Assembly (NCBI GenBank): GCA_002409625.1
Contig: DHNY01000004.1
Location: 4,207-68,206 of the forward strand
Length of the DNA: 64,000 nucleotides
DNA from: Anaerolineaceae bacterium UBA5404
GTDB taxonomy: Bacteria > Chloroflexota > Anaerolineae > Anaerolineales > Anaerolineaceae
Direction of reading: 5' to 3'
The notes under the pieces were generated by a model. The model did not search any database. It worked only from the letters and a program-made list of their open reading frames with translations, and was not told the DNA's origin. The first letter of the stretch is position 1. Every line of letters starts with the position of its first letter. Below, piece after piece: positions 35,737-43,959 of the stretch. A program made the position numbers and the translations under genes.

Positions 35737-36129
35737 TTATTCTAATGTGATCAAAACTTTTTCTCCGTCTTCTTCATCGATCACATCAACAATCACGCCT
35801 TTTTGCCCCTCATTAATGAAATCTGAGATGGCGTCTTGGTCAAGCAAGGTTTGAGTATCTTTGTCAAGATATTTAGTGAAAATACCTCCTGATTTACCTG
35901 CAATTTTAAGAATTGCAAGGGGGACACGCAGGTTGACTTTCTTTTTTCCTGTATTGGTGTCGGTAATCTCAATTTTCATCCATTTGGCACGATCATTTTG
36001 TTTTTCAGTAGGTGTTGTTGAGTTGTCTTCAGCAACGGTGTCCAGCGTGTTGAGCAGATCTGCTGCTTCGCTGGCATTGATGGTTCCATTTTCAAGCATC
36101 TGGAGGATGCGTAATTTGTCGTCAGTCAT
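35737..36129 (-). CDS. SHOCT-like protein partner of DUF2089 regulator
   Basis: The 130-residue protein begins DKLRILQMLENGTINASEAADLL, a SHOCT-like helix-turn-helix motif also found in DUF2089-linked and YvlB proteins. A hydrophilic linker follows, then a strand-rich part KKVNLRVPLAILKIAGKSGG. No membrane segment. It overlaps the DUF2089 gene by 8 bases, so the two are translated together. A role as a sensor or partner of that regulator is an inference. Confidence 0.75.
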   Translation of the reverse strand: MTDDKLRILQMLENGTINASEAADLLNTLDTVAEDNSTTPTEKQNDRAKWMKIEITDTNTGKKKVNLRVPLAILKIAGKSGGIFTKYLDKDTQTLLDQDAISDFINEGQKGVIVDVIDEEDGEKVLITLE

Positions 36130-36544
36130 TTGTGTTTTCTCCGTTTGTGTTTATATAAAAGGCTTCTTCGCCTTGCAAAAAGCGCAAGGCTTGATTGGAG
36201 TCGATGCGCCCAGCTTCGAGGTCATCAAGGATAGCCTGGCGCTCTTCTGGTGTGGGTTTAAGCCCAGTGAGTTCCGCGGTATAGCCGAGCGCGGCTATGA
36301 GCTCATTGAGCCGGTTTTTTAGGGTGGGGTAGGAAATGCCTAAAATCTCTTCCATGCGGTTGAGGCGTCCCTCAGCCCGCACAAATGTGAGCAAAAAATG
36401 GCGTTGGTCATCACTTAGCTTGCTAAGAGGATCCCTTGGCAGGATAAATGAGCCTTCGATTGTGGTATCACAGCTATCGCAGTGATAACGGGTAATGCGC
36501 ACTTTGCTTTGGCAAATGGGGCAGGCATTGGTAAATTCTGGCAT
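36122..36544 (-). CDS. DUF2089 family transcription-regulator-like protein
   Basis: The 140-residue protein has a zinc ribbon at the N-terminus (CPICQSKVRITRYHCDSCDT, two CxxC pairs). It is followed by a helix-turn-helix part (FLLTFVRAEGRLNRMEEILG, SYPTLKNRLNEL) and a short C-terminal motif RQAILDDLEAGRIDSNQALR that again looks SHOCT-like. DUF2089 genes typically head operons with SHOCT/YvlB-like genes, as here. It is divergent from the FTCD gene with 232 bases between. Confidence 0.88.
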   Translation of the reverse strand: MPEFTNACPICQSKVRITRYHCDSCDTTIEGSFILPRDPLSKLSDDQRHFLLTFVRAEGRLNRMEEILGISYPTLKNRLNELIAALGYTAELTGLKPTPEERQAILDDLEAGRIDSNQALRFLQGEEAFYINTNGENTND

Positions 36545-36727
36545 AGTTCAGTCCTTTTTCTGTTTTAGCTAGCTTAAGTGCAATTCTAAAGCCTAAAATA
36601 AATTAAGTCAAGTTAATAAGCAATAAACCTTGAAAAAATAAACATACTGCTTCAAATAAATGATTTTTAGATTAATAATAGTTAAGATTATCTCGCATGA
36701 ATGCTTTAAGTAAGCTAAAACGAACTT

Positions 36728-36736
36728 TGGTATAAT
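36728..36736 (+). promoter_or_regulatory. Extended -10 promoter of the FTCD gene
   Basis: TGG followed by TATAAT (36728-36736) makes an extended -10 element, consistent with the absence of a good -35 box. AGGAG (36761-36765) is the ribosome binding site for ATG 36777. The rest of the 232-base gap is AT-rich without another feature. Confidence 0.6.
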
Positions 36737-36776
36737 TTTATTAAGAAATCACTAACTCGAAGGAGCCTCTAAAAGT

Positions 36777-38303
36777 ATGAAAATCGTTGAATGTATTCCC
36801 AATTTCTCTGAAGGACGTCGACCCGAAGTTGTAAAAGCCATTGTTGACGCTGTTGCAGCTGTTGAAGGTGTACGTATATTAGATTACAGTTCGGATGCGG
36901 ACCACAACCGCACCGTTTTAACTTTTGTTGGTGATCCTAAAGCCGTCGAAGAAGGTGCTTTCGCATGTATCGCCAAAGCCGCTGAGTTGATCAACTTAAA
37001 CGAACACCATGGCGAGCATCCCCGCATGGGTGCCACGGACGTGGTTCCATTTGTGCCTATTTCGGATGTTACTATGGCGGATTGCATCGAGATGGCGCGC
37101 CGCCTTGGCAAACGGGTTGCAGATGAACTAAACATACCCATCTACTTTTATGAAGAAGCAGCTATCCGCAAGGATCGCGTGAACCTTGAAGATATTCGTC
37201 GTGGCGAATTTGAAGGCATTAAAGAAAGCATTGCCACTGATCCTTATAAAGAACCGGATTTGGGACCAAAAGCGCTTGGCACTGCCGGTGCAACGGTGAT
37301 TGGCGCGCGTCAACCCCTGATCGCTTATAACATCTTCCTTAATACCGATGATGTGAGCATTGCCCAAAAGATTGCCCGACGCACCCGTCACAGTAACGGT
37401 GGTTTCCGCTTTGTAAAAGGTATTGGGCTTTTGGTGGATGGTTTGGCTCAGGTTTCGATGAACCTCACCGATTACCGTCGCTCACCAATGGCGCAGGTTA
37501 CCGAATTTGTGCGTCGCGAAGCCCAGCGTTATGGCGTGGGTATCCATCACACTGAAATTATCGGCTTGGTGCCGATGCGAGCCATGGTGAATGCCGGCAA
37601 GTGGTATATGCAAATTGACGATTTGAAAGATGAACAAATTCTGGAAAACCAGGTCTTTGGCTCACAAAGTGAAGAGATGCTCGATGAGCACGCTTACAAG
37701 TTCATTGATGATGTTGCCGCTGGAACGCCGGCACCGGGTGGTGGCTCTGCTGCCGCTTATGCTGGAGCATTAGCAGCTGCCTTGGCATTGATGAACGCGC
37801 GCTTGACGGTTGGCAAAAAGCGCTATGCTGATGTTGAGCAAGAAGTTTTTGAAATTATTGAACAAACCGAACCCCTGCGTGCCGCGTTGACAGAAAGCAT
37901 TGAAAAAGATGCTAAATCTTACGATGGCGTGATGGAAGCCATGCGCTTGCCAAAGGGAACTGAAGCAGAAATTGCCGCACGGGATGAAGCTATTTTGAAG
38001 GCAAGTCTGGTTGCAGCGCAGGTGCCTTTGCAAAGCGCGCGCGACTGTTTGGCGGTGCTCAAGCTGGCTAAACGCATGTGTGAAATTGGCAACGAAAACG
38101 CCATTTCTGATGCCGCTGCCGGCGCGCACATGGCAAAAGCAGGCTTTATGGCGGCTGGTTTAAACGTTCGCATCAACCTCTTGGGTTATGACGATGTCCC
38201 AGAAGCTCAGGCTTTCAAATCAGAATGGGAAGACATGAACAAAGAAGTTGAAGCTTTAATGCACGAAACAATTGCGATTGTGCACGAGCGAATGGGAATT
38301 TAG
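36777..38303 (+). CDS. ftcD: Bifunctional glutamate formimidoyltransferase / formimidoyl-THF cyclodeaminase
   Basis: It moves the formimino group of formiminoglutamate to THF and releases ammonia to give 5,10-methenyl-THF. The 508 residues show the transferase half (~1-300; ECIPNFSEGRRPEVV, DADHNRTVLTFVGDP, HPRMGATDVVPFVPI) and the cyclodeaminase half (~310-508; VAAGTPAPGGGSAAAYAGAL). The two-domain layout is that of animal FTCD and some bacteria. hut genes are absent nearby. It gives one-carbon units and ammonia, of interest beside the purine operon 10 kb away. Confidence 0.93.
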   Translation: MKIVECIPNFSEGRRPEVVKAIVDAVAAVEGVRILDYSSDADHNRTVLTFVGDPKAVEEGAFACIAKAAELINLNEHHGEHPRMGATDVVPFVPISDVTMADCIEMARRLGKRVADELNIPIYFYEEAAIRKDRVNLEDIRRGEFEGIKESIATDPYKEPDLGPKALGTAGATVIGARQPLIAYNIFLNTDDVSIAQKIARRTRHSNGGFRFVKGIGLLVDGLAQVSMNLTDYRRSPMAQVTEFVRREAQRYGVGIHHTEIIGLVPMRAMVNAGKWYMQIDDLKDEQILENQVFGSQSEEMLDEHAYKFIDDVAAGTPAPGGGSAAAYAGALAAALALMNARLTVGKKRYADVEQEVFEIIEQTEPLRAALTESIEKDAKSYDGVMEAMRLPKGTEAEIAARDEAILKASLVAAQVPLQSARDCLAVLKLAKRMCEIGNENAISDAAAGAHMAKAGFMAAGLNVRINLLGYDDVPEAQAFKSEWEDMNKEVEALMHETIAIVHERMGI

Positions 38304-38308
38304 CCTTG

Positions 38309-38752
38309 ATGACCAAGCCAAAGTTTTGGTTGGAAAAACCCATTGAGGACTTAAACCCAGAGGAATGGGAGTCCTTGTGCGATCTTTGTTCAAAGTGCTG
38401 TTTGCACAAGTTTATTGAACAAGGAAAAGAGGAAGTTCAGTTTACCAACGTTGTTTGCCGTTACATGGATATGCAAACATGTTTGTGTAGTGACTATGAG
38501 AACCGTCATGATAATGTGCCAGATTGTGTGTTGCTTACGCCCAAGCTGGCAAAAGGTGCCAATTGGCTGCCCAAAACCTGTGCATATCGTTTGGTTGCGG
38601 ATGGAAAAGACATCCCTTGGTGGCATCCTCTAAAAACCGGTGATCCGCAGAGCACCAAGAAGACGGGAAACTCTGTTTTTGGCAAAGTGGTTAGCGAAGA
38701 TGAAATCGACCCGGACGACCTTGAAGACATGGTTGTGGAATGGTTCGGATAG
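38309..38752 (+). CDS. YcgN/UPF0260 family cysteine-cluster protein
   Basis: The protein is 147 residues from ATG 38309 (a TTG three bases upstream is possible). WESLCDLCSKCCLHKF is the family signature, then CRYMD, CLCSDYENRH and CVLLTPKLA. The eight or so cysteines would hold an iron-sulphur cluster or zinc. The C-terminus is acidic. Function is unknown. It sits 5 bases after the FTCD stop and is probably cotranscribed. Confidence 0.92.
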   Translation: MTKPKFWLEKPIEDLNPEEWESLCDLCSKCCLHKFIEQGKEEVQFTNVVCRYMDMQTCLCSDYENRHDNVPDCVLLTPKLAKGANWLPKTCAYRLVADGKDIPWWHPLKTGDPQSTKKTGNSVFGKVVSEDEIDPDDLEDMVVEWFG

Positions 38753-38801
38753 ATAAAAAAAATTAAAGGTGTAAAATTAAGGAAAGGCCAGAGGAGGTAC
38801 G

Positions 38802-39143
38802 ATGAGTGACAAGAAAAAAATAGATAAACTCATTGTGGCTGTTGTTCAAAGTCAAGACAGCGACCTTGTGGAACGCGTTCTGGAGCAGGCTGGTTTTAGC
38901 TTTGGAAAATTGCCCAGCGCGGGTGGTTTTTTACGTGAACGCAATGTGACCTTTTTGATTGCCAGCGAGCAGGCTAAAATCCCCGAGCTAAAGGAGCTTG
39001 TCGGCTCTGCAGCCAAACGACGGGTTAGTTACCTTGCAACGCCAATCGATAACGCACCCTTTCCTATTTTGCTCCCTGCGGAGACTGTCATCGGTGGAGC
39101 AAGCGTTTTTACATTTGATCTAGACCATTTTGAGGAGTTTTAA
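38802..39143 (+). CDS. DUF970 / cyclic-di-AMP receptor-like (PII-like) protein 1
   Basis: This 113-residue protein has a ferredoxin-like PII fold. The sequence DKLIVAVVQSQDSDLVERVLEQAG, then FLRERNVTFLIASE and GGASVFTFDLDHFEEF matches DUF970/DarA-PstA. The loop after strand 2 holds KLPSAGGFLRERN, where c-di-AMP binds in DarA. A strong AGAGGAGG Shine-Dalgarno precedes it. The stop is followed one base later by a second DUF970 gene. Ligand binding is inferred from the family. Confidence 0.88.
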   Translation: MSDKKKIDKLIVAVVQSQDSDLVERVLEQAGFSFGKLPSAGGFLRERNVTFLIASEQAKIPELKELVGSAAKRRVSYLATPIDNAPFPILLPAETVIGGASVFTFDLDHFEEF

Positions 39144-39144
39144 G

Positions 39145-39411
39145 ATGAAGCTCATCGTTGCTATAATTTTGGATGCGGATAATGATCGTGTTTCCAGCGC
39201 GCTCACTAAAGAAGGCTTTAGGGTAACCTTTATTGCCTCAACTGGTGGCTTTTTCCGAAGTGGTCGCAGTACCCTTTTGATTGGTACTGAAGATGAAAGG
39301 GTTGCCCAGGCATTAGACATCATTCGAGCGCAATGCTCTCAACCCAAAGACCCGGCAGAAAAGCGAGCCACTATCTTTGTGGTGAATGTTGAAAAATTTA
39401 CCCAACTTTAG
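39145..39411 (+). CDS. DUF970 / cyclic-di-AMP receptor-like protein 2
   Basis: The protein is 88 residues from ATG 39145, which has GAGGAG eight bases upstream inside the previous gene. LIVAIILDADNDRVSSALTK, then STGGFFRSGRSTLLIGTEDE and TIFVVNVEKFTQL fits the family. It is shorter than the first copy, because its loop before the last strand is shorter. It is clearly a paralogue, so the pair may form a heteromer or bind different ligands; this is inferred. Confidence 0.85.
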   Translation: MKLIVAIILDADNDRVSSALTKEGFRVTFIASTGGFFRSGRSTLLIGTEDERVAQALDIIRAQCSQPKDPAEKRATIFVVNVEKFTQL

Positions 39412-39428
39412 TTTATGTGAGAGGAAAA

Positions 39429-40112
39429 ATGAATTTCGGAAAAAGTTTTACCTATATATTTGAAGACCCTGATTGGTTTTCTAAGCTCTGGAAACCTGTC
39501 TTGATTGGCTTAATTCCCATTTTAGGTCAGTTGGTTTTGCAAGGTTACATGTTAAATGTTACCAGAAATGTTGTTCGAGGCGACCAAAGACCCCTGTATG
39601 AAATGGACTTTGGTGAGGATTTACGGGTTGGTTTTCGTATGTTCCTGGTGCAACTGGTTTATTCCTTGCCGTTTGCCCTTTTGTATTCTATCCTCAGCGC
39701 CATACTTACCCCAATGGCCGTGCGTGGCTTGGAATCAGGCTCTGGCATCGCGGTGGGTGGTCTGATTGGTCAGTTGCTGATCACTTTGCTTTCTCTGTTG
39801 GTAAGCGTGGTGTTTTTCTTTGTCTTCCCAGTCATTTCAGCTAATGTCGCCGTCAAAGGCACATTCCGGGCTGGGTTTGAATTCAAAGAATTGTTTGAGA
39901 TGGTCAAAAGCAATTTTGCGGCATGGCTGATGGTATTAGGTGGCTCTTTGATAGCCGGCATCATCGCTCCTGCTGGTGTGATTCTCTTCTTTATTGGTGT
40001 CATCGCTACCTCAGCTTACGCGGGATTGATGGTTGCCCATTTGCGTGGCCAGGCATACCGCGAATCAACCAACACCGTCCAGGCACAGCAACCTTATTAT
40101 CCAGGTTACTAA
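39429..40112 (+). CDS. DUF4013 family membrane protein
   Basis: The protein is 227 residues from ATG 39429 with AGAGGA upstream. Short amphipathic N-terminus SFTYIFEDPDWFSKLWKPVL followed by four to five transmembrane helices is typical of DUF4013. No catalytic motif is seen. It ends in YYPGY and is followed by a strong terminator. Last gene of the FTCD-YcgN-DUF970-DUF970 run. Function is unknown; it may be a partner of the c-di-AMP-type proteins because of position only. Confidence 0.8.
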   Translation: MNFGKSFTYIFEDPDWFSKLWKPVLIGLIPILGQLVLQGYMLNVTRNVVRGDQRPLYEMDFGEDLRVGFRMFLVQLVYSLPFALLYSILSAILTPMAVRGLESGSGIAVGGLIGQLLITLLSLLVSVVFFFVFPVISANVAVKGTFRAGFEFKELFEMVKSNFAAWLMVLGGSLIAGIIAPAGVILFFIGVIATSAYAGLMVAHLRGQAYRESTNTVQAQQPYYPGY

Positions 40113-40132
40113 AATCTGGGCTTAAAACATAT

Positions 40133-40162
40133 AAAAAACCACCTTAGGCAAGGTGGTTTTTT
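40133..40162. terminator. Strong terminator between convergent genes
   Basis: A 12-bp perfect stem (40134-40145 with 40150-40161) with a 4-base loop has A on one side and T on the other, serving both the DUF4013 gene and the AMMECR1 gene. Confidence 0.9.
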
Positions 40163-40183
40163 GATTCATCTCGTTAAAAAGGT

Positions 40184-40753
40184 TTACTCTTCAAAAGCCT
40201 CAACGGTGTAGGTGAGGACTTCCATCAGCGATGTCTTCCAAAAATCAGCTGACATGCCCATTTTTTGGCATAAATGACCTAAGAAATCCTCCGGTTTTGG
40301 CAACTGTTCCCAGACCTGTGGCAGGAAGGTCGCCCGTCGATAGCCCGTTTTGAGAATAACACCATCTTGATGGGGTTTGAGTGCTTTGGCAAGGTCTTTG
40401 GGTTTTTTATAGGTTAAGACTTGCAAGGGGCTTATGTGTGAGATCTCAATGTGGATGTGAGGCAGTTCTTCGGCTTGGAGGGATGGGAAACGCGGGTCAT
40501 CGAAAGCGGCTTGGATGGCATGGTCTTGCACGTCCTGAGCCAGGCTCTGTGAAGCTTCCAAGCTGCCGATGCATCCTCTTAGGTGTCCCTCTTTACTAAG
40601 CGTTACAAAACTTGCGCCTTCCTTTAAGAGTGCGGGGCTGAGCGGATAGGTTTGAATGTCTGGCAAGGCTTCACGTCTGGCTTTGGCGCTTATTGCATCG
40701 CGGGCAATCTTTAGCAGAATGGCGCGGTCTTGGGCGGTGAGTTCTTGTGTCAT
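40184..40753 (-). CDS. amrA: AMMECR1-domain protein (AmmeMemoRadiSam system protein A)
   Basis: The protein is 189 residues from ATG 40753, chosen for AAAGGAG nine bases upstream. LLKEGASFVTLSKEGHLRGC, then IGSLEASQSL and AIQAAFDDPRFPSLQAEEL match AMMECR1; the LRGCIG motif is intact. It usually works with a Memo-family protein and a radical SAM enzyme; neither is in this window, so it is an orphan here. Function of the system is unclear. Confidence 0.93.
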   Translation of the reverse strand: MTQELTAQDRAILLKIARDAISAKARREALPDIQTYPLSPALLKEGASFVTLSKEGHLRGCIGSLEASQSLAQDVQDHAIQAAFDDPRFPSLQAEELPHIHIEISHISPLQVLTYKKPKDLAKALKPHQDGVILKTGYRRATFLPQVWEQLPKPEDFLGHLCQKMGMSADFWKTSLMEVLTYTVEAFEE

Positions 40754-40838
40754 GCTGGCTCCTTTCTCTGCTTCAATTATACAGGTCTTTATCGGGCTTT
40801 TGATTGTCCAGCTTGGCAAAATAAGGTAAGATTATGCC

Positions 40839-41777
40839 ATGTTCGATGAAGACCAAGATGCAATCGAAGAACCACTTGATGAAAACCCCATCGATGATGC
40901 GATTGAACCTGTAGACTCAGAGCCGGAAGTTGAGCTTGAAGACGAGCCGGAAGCTGAGCCGGAGGTTCAAAACAGGCAAACCATTCGCGGTTTGGTGACC
41001 ACGCAATCAGGCGCCCAGCGTCCTGAAGCAGCAGCCCGAAGAAAACCCCGGGTAACCTTGCAAACGCTGGTAACGGTTATTTTTGCCGGTATCATGGTTG
41101 CAACTTTGCTCACCTTATGGATGCCCAGCGCCTTTACCGGCGAAGGGCTCGAAGAGCAATACGTGGGTGCTATTTCGGCAGTTGGGCAGGTGACCAAGCA
41201 AGCTGAGGAGGGTGTGCAGGTTTCTTTGCCTTCTGAATTCCCAGAGAACAAAATTGGCATTATTATTGGCAATAAAGGGCTTGATGATGGCGAGGTTTGC
41301 TCCAATGGTTTAACTGAGCTAGAAATCAACAGCACTGTGGCATCCTATTTACAACAAGCCTTAATTGGCATGGGATATGAGGCTGAATTGCTGGATGAAA
41401 CAGACCCGCGTTTGGTGGGTTACCAAGCCAACCTTTTGATTGCTTTGCATTGTAACTCTTGTGAATATATCAACGACAATGCCACCGGCTTCAAGTTTGC
41501 CATTGTGCCTTCGGAAGTCAAAACGATTGACCGCGAAGCTTTGACAAAATGTCTATCTGACGAATATGCAAAAGCAACCGCTTTGAAGTATCATTACCAG
41601 ACGACCACCAACGAAATCAGAAATTATCATGCCTTTGATCAAATTGATCCTTTGACGGCGGCGATGATTTTTGAGTTAGGTTACATGAACCTTGACCAGG
41701 ATATTTTGACCAATCGACCGCAGATATTGGCGGAAGGTATTGCAAATGGCATCCAATGTTTTATGGGCGCCAAATAA
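40839..41777 (+). CDS. Membrane-anchored Amidase_3-like protein with altered zinc ligand
   Basis: The 312-residue protein has an acidic N-terminus (1-~50), one transmembrane helix (LVTVIFAGIMVATLLTLWM, ~77-95), and an extracellular part like N-acetylmuramoyl-L-alanine amidase (Amidase_3). The family's first motif G-H-x-G is here GNKGLDDGE, so the first His ligand is Asn. The second Glu ligand (LTELEINS), the His of LIALHCNS and the catalytic Glu in FELGYMNLD remain. Four extra cysteines are present. It may be a pseudoenzyme or have altered metal use. Two L,D-transpeptidases follow. Confidence 0.75.
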   Translation: MFDEDQDAIEEPLDENPIDDAIEPVDSEPEVELEDEPEAEPEVQNRQTIRGLVTTQSGAQRPEAAARRKPRVTLQTLVTVIFAGIMVATLLTLWMPSAFTGEGLEEQYVGAISAVGQVTKQAEEGVQVSLPSEFPENKIGIIIGNKGLDDGEVCSNGLTELEINSTVASYLQQALIGMGYEAELLDETDPRLVGYQANLLIALHCNSCEYINDNATGFKFAIVPSEVKTIDREALTKCLSDEYAKATALKYHYQTTTNEIRNYHAFDQIDPLTAAMIFELGYMNLDQDILTNRPQILAEGIANGIQCFMGAK

Positions 41778-41795
41778 TTTTGATTGAAAGCAAAC

Positions 41796-42884
41796 ATGGA
41801 CTCTCCAAAGGCATCATCCCAAAGTTTAATTAATCAAGCCAAACAGGCTTTATTGTCTGGTGACCGTGCCGGGGCTGAAAGCCTGGCATTGCAAATACTG
41901 AAACAAGAGCCAAAAAACCTTGATGCCACTTTGATTATGGCGGGTGTTTCTACACCACAGGAGAGCGCGCATTGGCTGAAACAAGCCTTGGATATTGACC
42001 CAGGTAACCCAGTGGCGCTTGAGGGCATGCGCTGGGCAAGCGCAGAGATCAGACGTTCAACAGCCTTAGGCTGGCAGATGGCTTCTGAGGGCGATGCCCT
42101 TGCCCGTTCTGAAGAATTAACCCAGGCGATACCTGTTCATCAACCTGCGGCAGCCTTGGCAGGGAAAGCGACAACAAGGTCGAGAAAGCGAAAACTTGCT
42201 TGGGCGCTATTGCCCTTAATGTTTGTGGCTGCTTTGGTCGCCTTTGGGCTTTACTCTTTTGGTGTTTTTCGTCTTAAACCGGTTGCGGGTGCGCAATTTA
42301 TGCTAAAAAGCACTAGTGATTATCTTGTTAAACCCAGCCTTACGCCAACCAATACAGCCACACCCACCAATACGGCAACACCAACCAATACCGCCACGCC
42401 CACCAATACACCCACCGTAACCCATACGCCCACCGCAACCAATACCCCCACCGCCACACCAACGGATACACCTGTTCCAACCGTTGCGGTTACGCCATGG
42501 TCTGGTCCAGCCAACCCAGGCTACTCCTTTAAAGGAAAGTGGATTGATATCAACTTGAGCGAGCAGGTGCTTTATGCTTATGAAGATGATACTATGGTGG
42601 CGTCTTTCGTGGTGTCTACTGGACTTCCAGCAACACCCACGGTGACGGGCACTTATTCGGTTTGGATAAAACTTCGCTATGATGACATGGTTGGTCCCGG
42701 CTATAACCTGAAAGATGTTGAGTATGTGATGTACTTCTACAAAGGTTATGGCATTCATGGCACTTACTGGCATAATAACTTTGGACATCCCATGAGCCAC
42801 GGCTGCGTGAACATGCGCAATGAAGATGCCGGCTGGCTTTATAACTGGGCTTTTGTAGGTATTACGGTTAACGTCCATTATTAA
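41796..42884 (+). CDS. L,D-transpeptidase with TPR-like N-terminus and Thr/Pro linker
   Basis: The protein is 362 residues from ATG 41796 (a TTG at 41784 is possible). An N-terminal TPR-like stretch (AKQALLSGDRAGAESLALQI, HWLKQALDIDPGNPVALEGM) is followed by one transmembrane helix (~130-155), then a repeated TPTNTATPTNT linker, then a YkuD domain. The catalytic motif is SHGCVNM with the His of YGIHGTYWHN. It makes 3-3 crosslinks or attaches proteins to peptidoglycan outside the membrane. It is immediately upstream of a second YkuD gene. Confidence 0.9.
   Translation: MDSPKASSQSLINQAKQALLSGDRAGAESLALQILKQEPKNLDATLIMAGVSTPQESAHWLKQALDIDPGNPVALEGMRWASAEIRRSTALGWQMASEGDALARSEELTQAIPVHQPAAALAGKATTRSRKRKLAWALLPLMFVAALVAFGLYSFGVFRLKPVAGAQFMLKSTSDYLVKPSLTPTNTATPTNTATPTNTATPTNTPTVTHTPTATNTPTATPTDTPVPTVAVTPWSGPANPGYSFKGKWIDINLSEQVLYAYEDDTMVASFVVSTGLPATPTVTGTYSVWIKLRYDDMVGPGYNLKDVEYVMYFYKGYGIHGTYWHNNFGHPMSHGCVNMRNEDAGWLYNWAFVGITVNVHY
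42340..42485 (+). repeat. DNA repeat coding for the Thr/Pro linker of the L,D-transpeptidase
   Basis: The stretch contains imperfect copies of a 12-18 base unit that encodes T-P-T-N-T-A. Its translated antisense gives a Gly/Val-rich shadow frame. It is a length-variable linker, not a CRISPR or insertion. Confidence 0.75.
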
Positions 42885-42885
42885 G

Positions 42886-43914
42886 ATGAGAAATATAGAA
42901 CTCACCCGCAGACGCTTTTTGCAAGCTATGGGACTTGGTGCCCTTGGCTTGGCATTACCCTCACCCAAACCAGTTGAGGCGCGTCTTGGGGCAATTGGTC
43001 CAGACACGCCTTTGGGACGTATTCTAAATTACCGTCTTTTTGCCCACTCTGAACCCAATTTACGCTCTCCCAGCGTTGGGTTTTACAAGTATGACGATAT
43101 TATTCGCCTGCCTAACATTTTTTATACCGAGCATACCAAAGGCAAGAAGATAGGTTGGTATCAATTAGGTGAAAATAGCTATATTCAATCTGCTTGGGTG
43201 CAACCTGTCTTTAATCGACCCAACGCGGTTGCCGATGAAATTCCTGAAGGTGGCTGCCTGGGCGAAATCACCATGGGGAAAACACCGGTGTATCATGCCA
43301 ATGGCACGCTCAACATCAACCGCACTTTTTACTACGAGAACACTTTTTGGGTGCTTGCAAAGCATGTGGATGAATTTGGTGTGCCGTATTACGAGCTTCT
43401 GGATGATCTAAGCGGTAATTCCTGGTATGTTCGGGCCAGCGCTGTGCGATTGGTGACGCCCGAAGAGCTTAGTCCGCTAAGTCCGGATGTTGCTCCAGAC
43501 GCAAAGCGTGTTGAGCTCAATTTGAGGGATTTCACCATGCGGGCTTACGAGTACGATCGTTTGGTTTTCGAAACACTTGTAACCATTGGCTTGGAGGCAG
43601 GCTCTACGCCAATTGGTGTTTGGGAAACCAATCGAAAAAGACCTTGCCGACGCATGATCAATGAACCCACCGACACACTCGATTATGATTTGCCTGGTGT
43701 GCCTTGGGTCAATTACATCACTATTAGAGGCGTTGCGTTTCATGGTGCTTATTGGCATGCCAATTGGGGCGAAAAAATGAGCAACGGTTGTATCAATATG
43801 AAACCGATGGACGCCAAGTGGTTGTATCGCTGGACCACACCGGTGGTGCCTTTTGAGAAGTATTATGAAGTTGCCGATAAGGGCACACGTGTGGACGTCA
43901 TCAGCGGTTATTAG
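42886..43914 (+). CDS. Tat-exported L,D-transpeptidase
   Basis: The 342-residue protein starts one base after the previous gene. The N-terminus carries a twin-arginine signal: TRRRFLQAMGLGALGLALPS. Residues ~45-190 look like SH3-type repeats (WYQLGENSYIQSAWVQPVF). The YkuD domain (~200-342) has VAFHGAYWHANWG and the catalytic motif SNGCINM, where the usual SHGC His is Asn but the His of HGAYWH and the Cys remain. Tat export is unusual for YkuD proteins. Confidence 0.88.
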   Translation: MRNIELTRRRFLQAMGLGALGLALPSPKPVEARLGAIGPDTPLGRILNYRLFAHSEPNLRSPSVGFYKYDDIIRLPNIFYTEHTKGKKIGWYQLGENSYIQSAWVQPVFNRPNAVADEIPEGGCLGEITMGKTPVYHANGTLNINRTFYYENTFWVLAKHVDEFGVPYYELLDDLSGNSWYVRASAVRLVTPEELSPLSPDVAPDAKRVELNLRDFTMRAYEYDRLVFETLVTIGLEAGSTPIGVWETNRKRPCRRMINEPTDTLDYDLPGVPWVNYITIRGVAFHGAYWHANWGEKMSNGCINMKPMDAKWLYRWTTPVVPFEKYYEVADKGTRVDVISGY

Positions 43915-43959
43915 ACCCTGGGATTGTTAATTCTTTTTTTATACCCAACTGTTAAAATA

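Noticed and set aside
42340..42485. Possible CRISPR-like repeat
   Set aside because: Units are short, not spaced by unique sequence, and code for a T-P-T-N linker in frame.
42303..43007. Gly-rich frame on the minus strand opposite the L,D-transpeptidases
   Set aside because: Produced by the antisense of the Thr/Pro linker repeat; not a gene.
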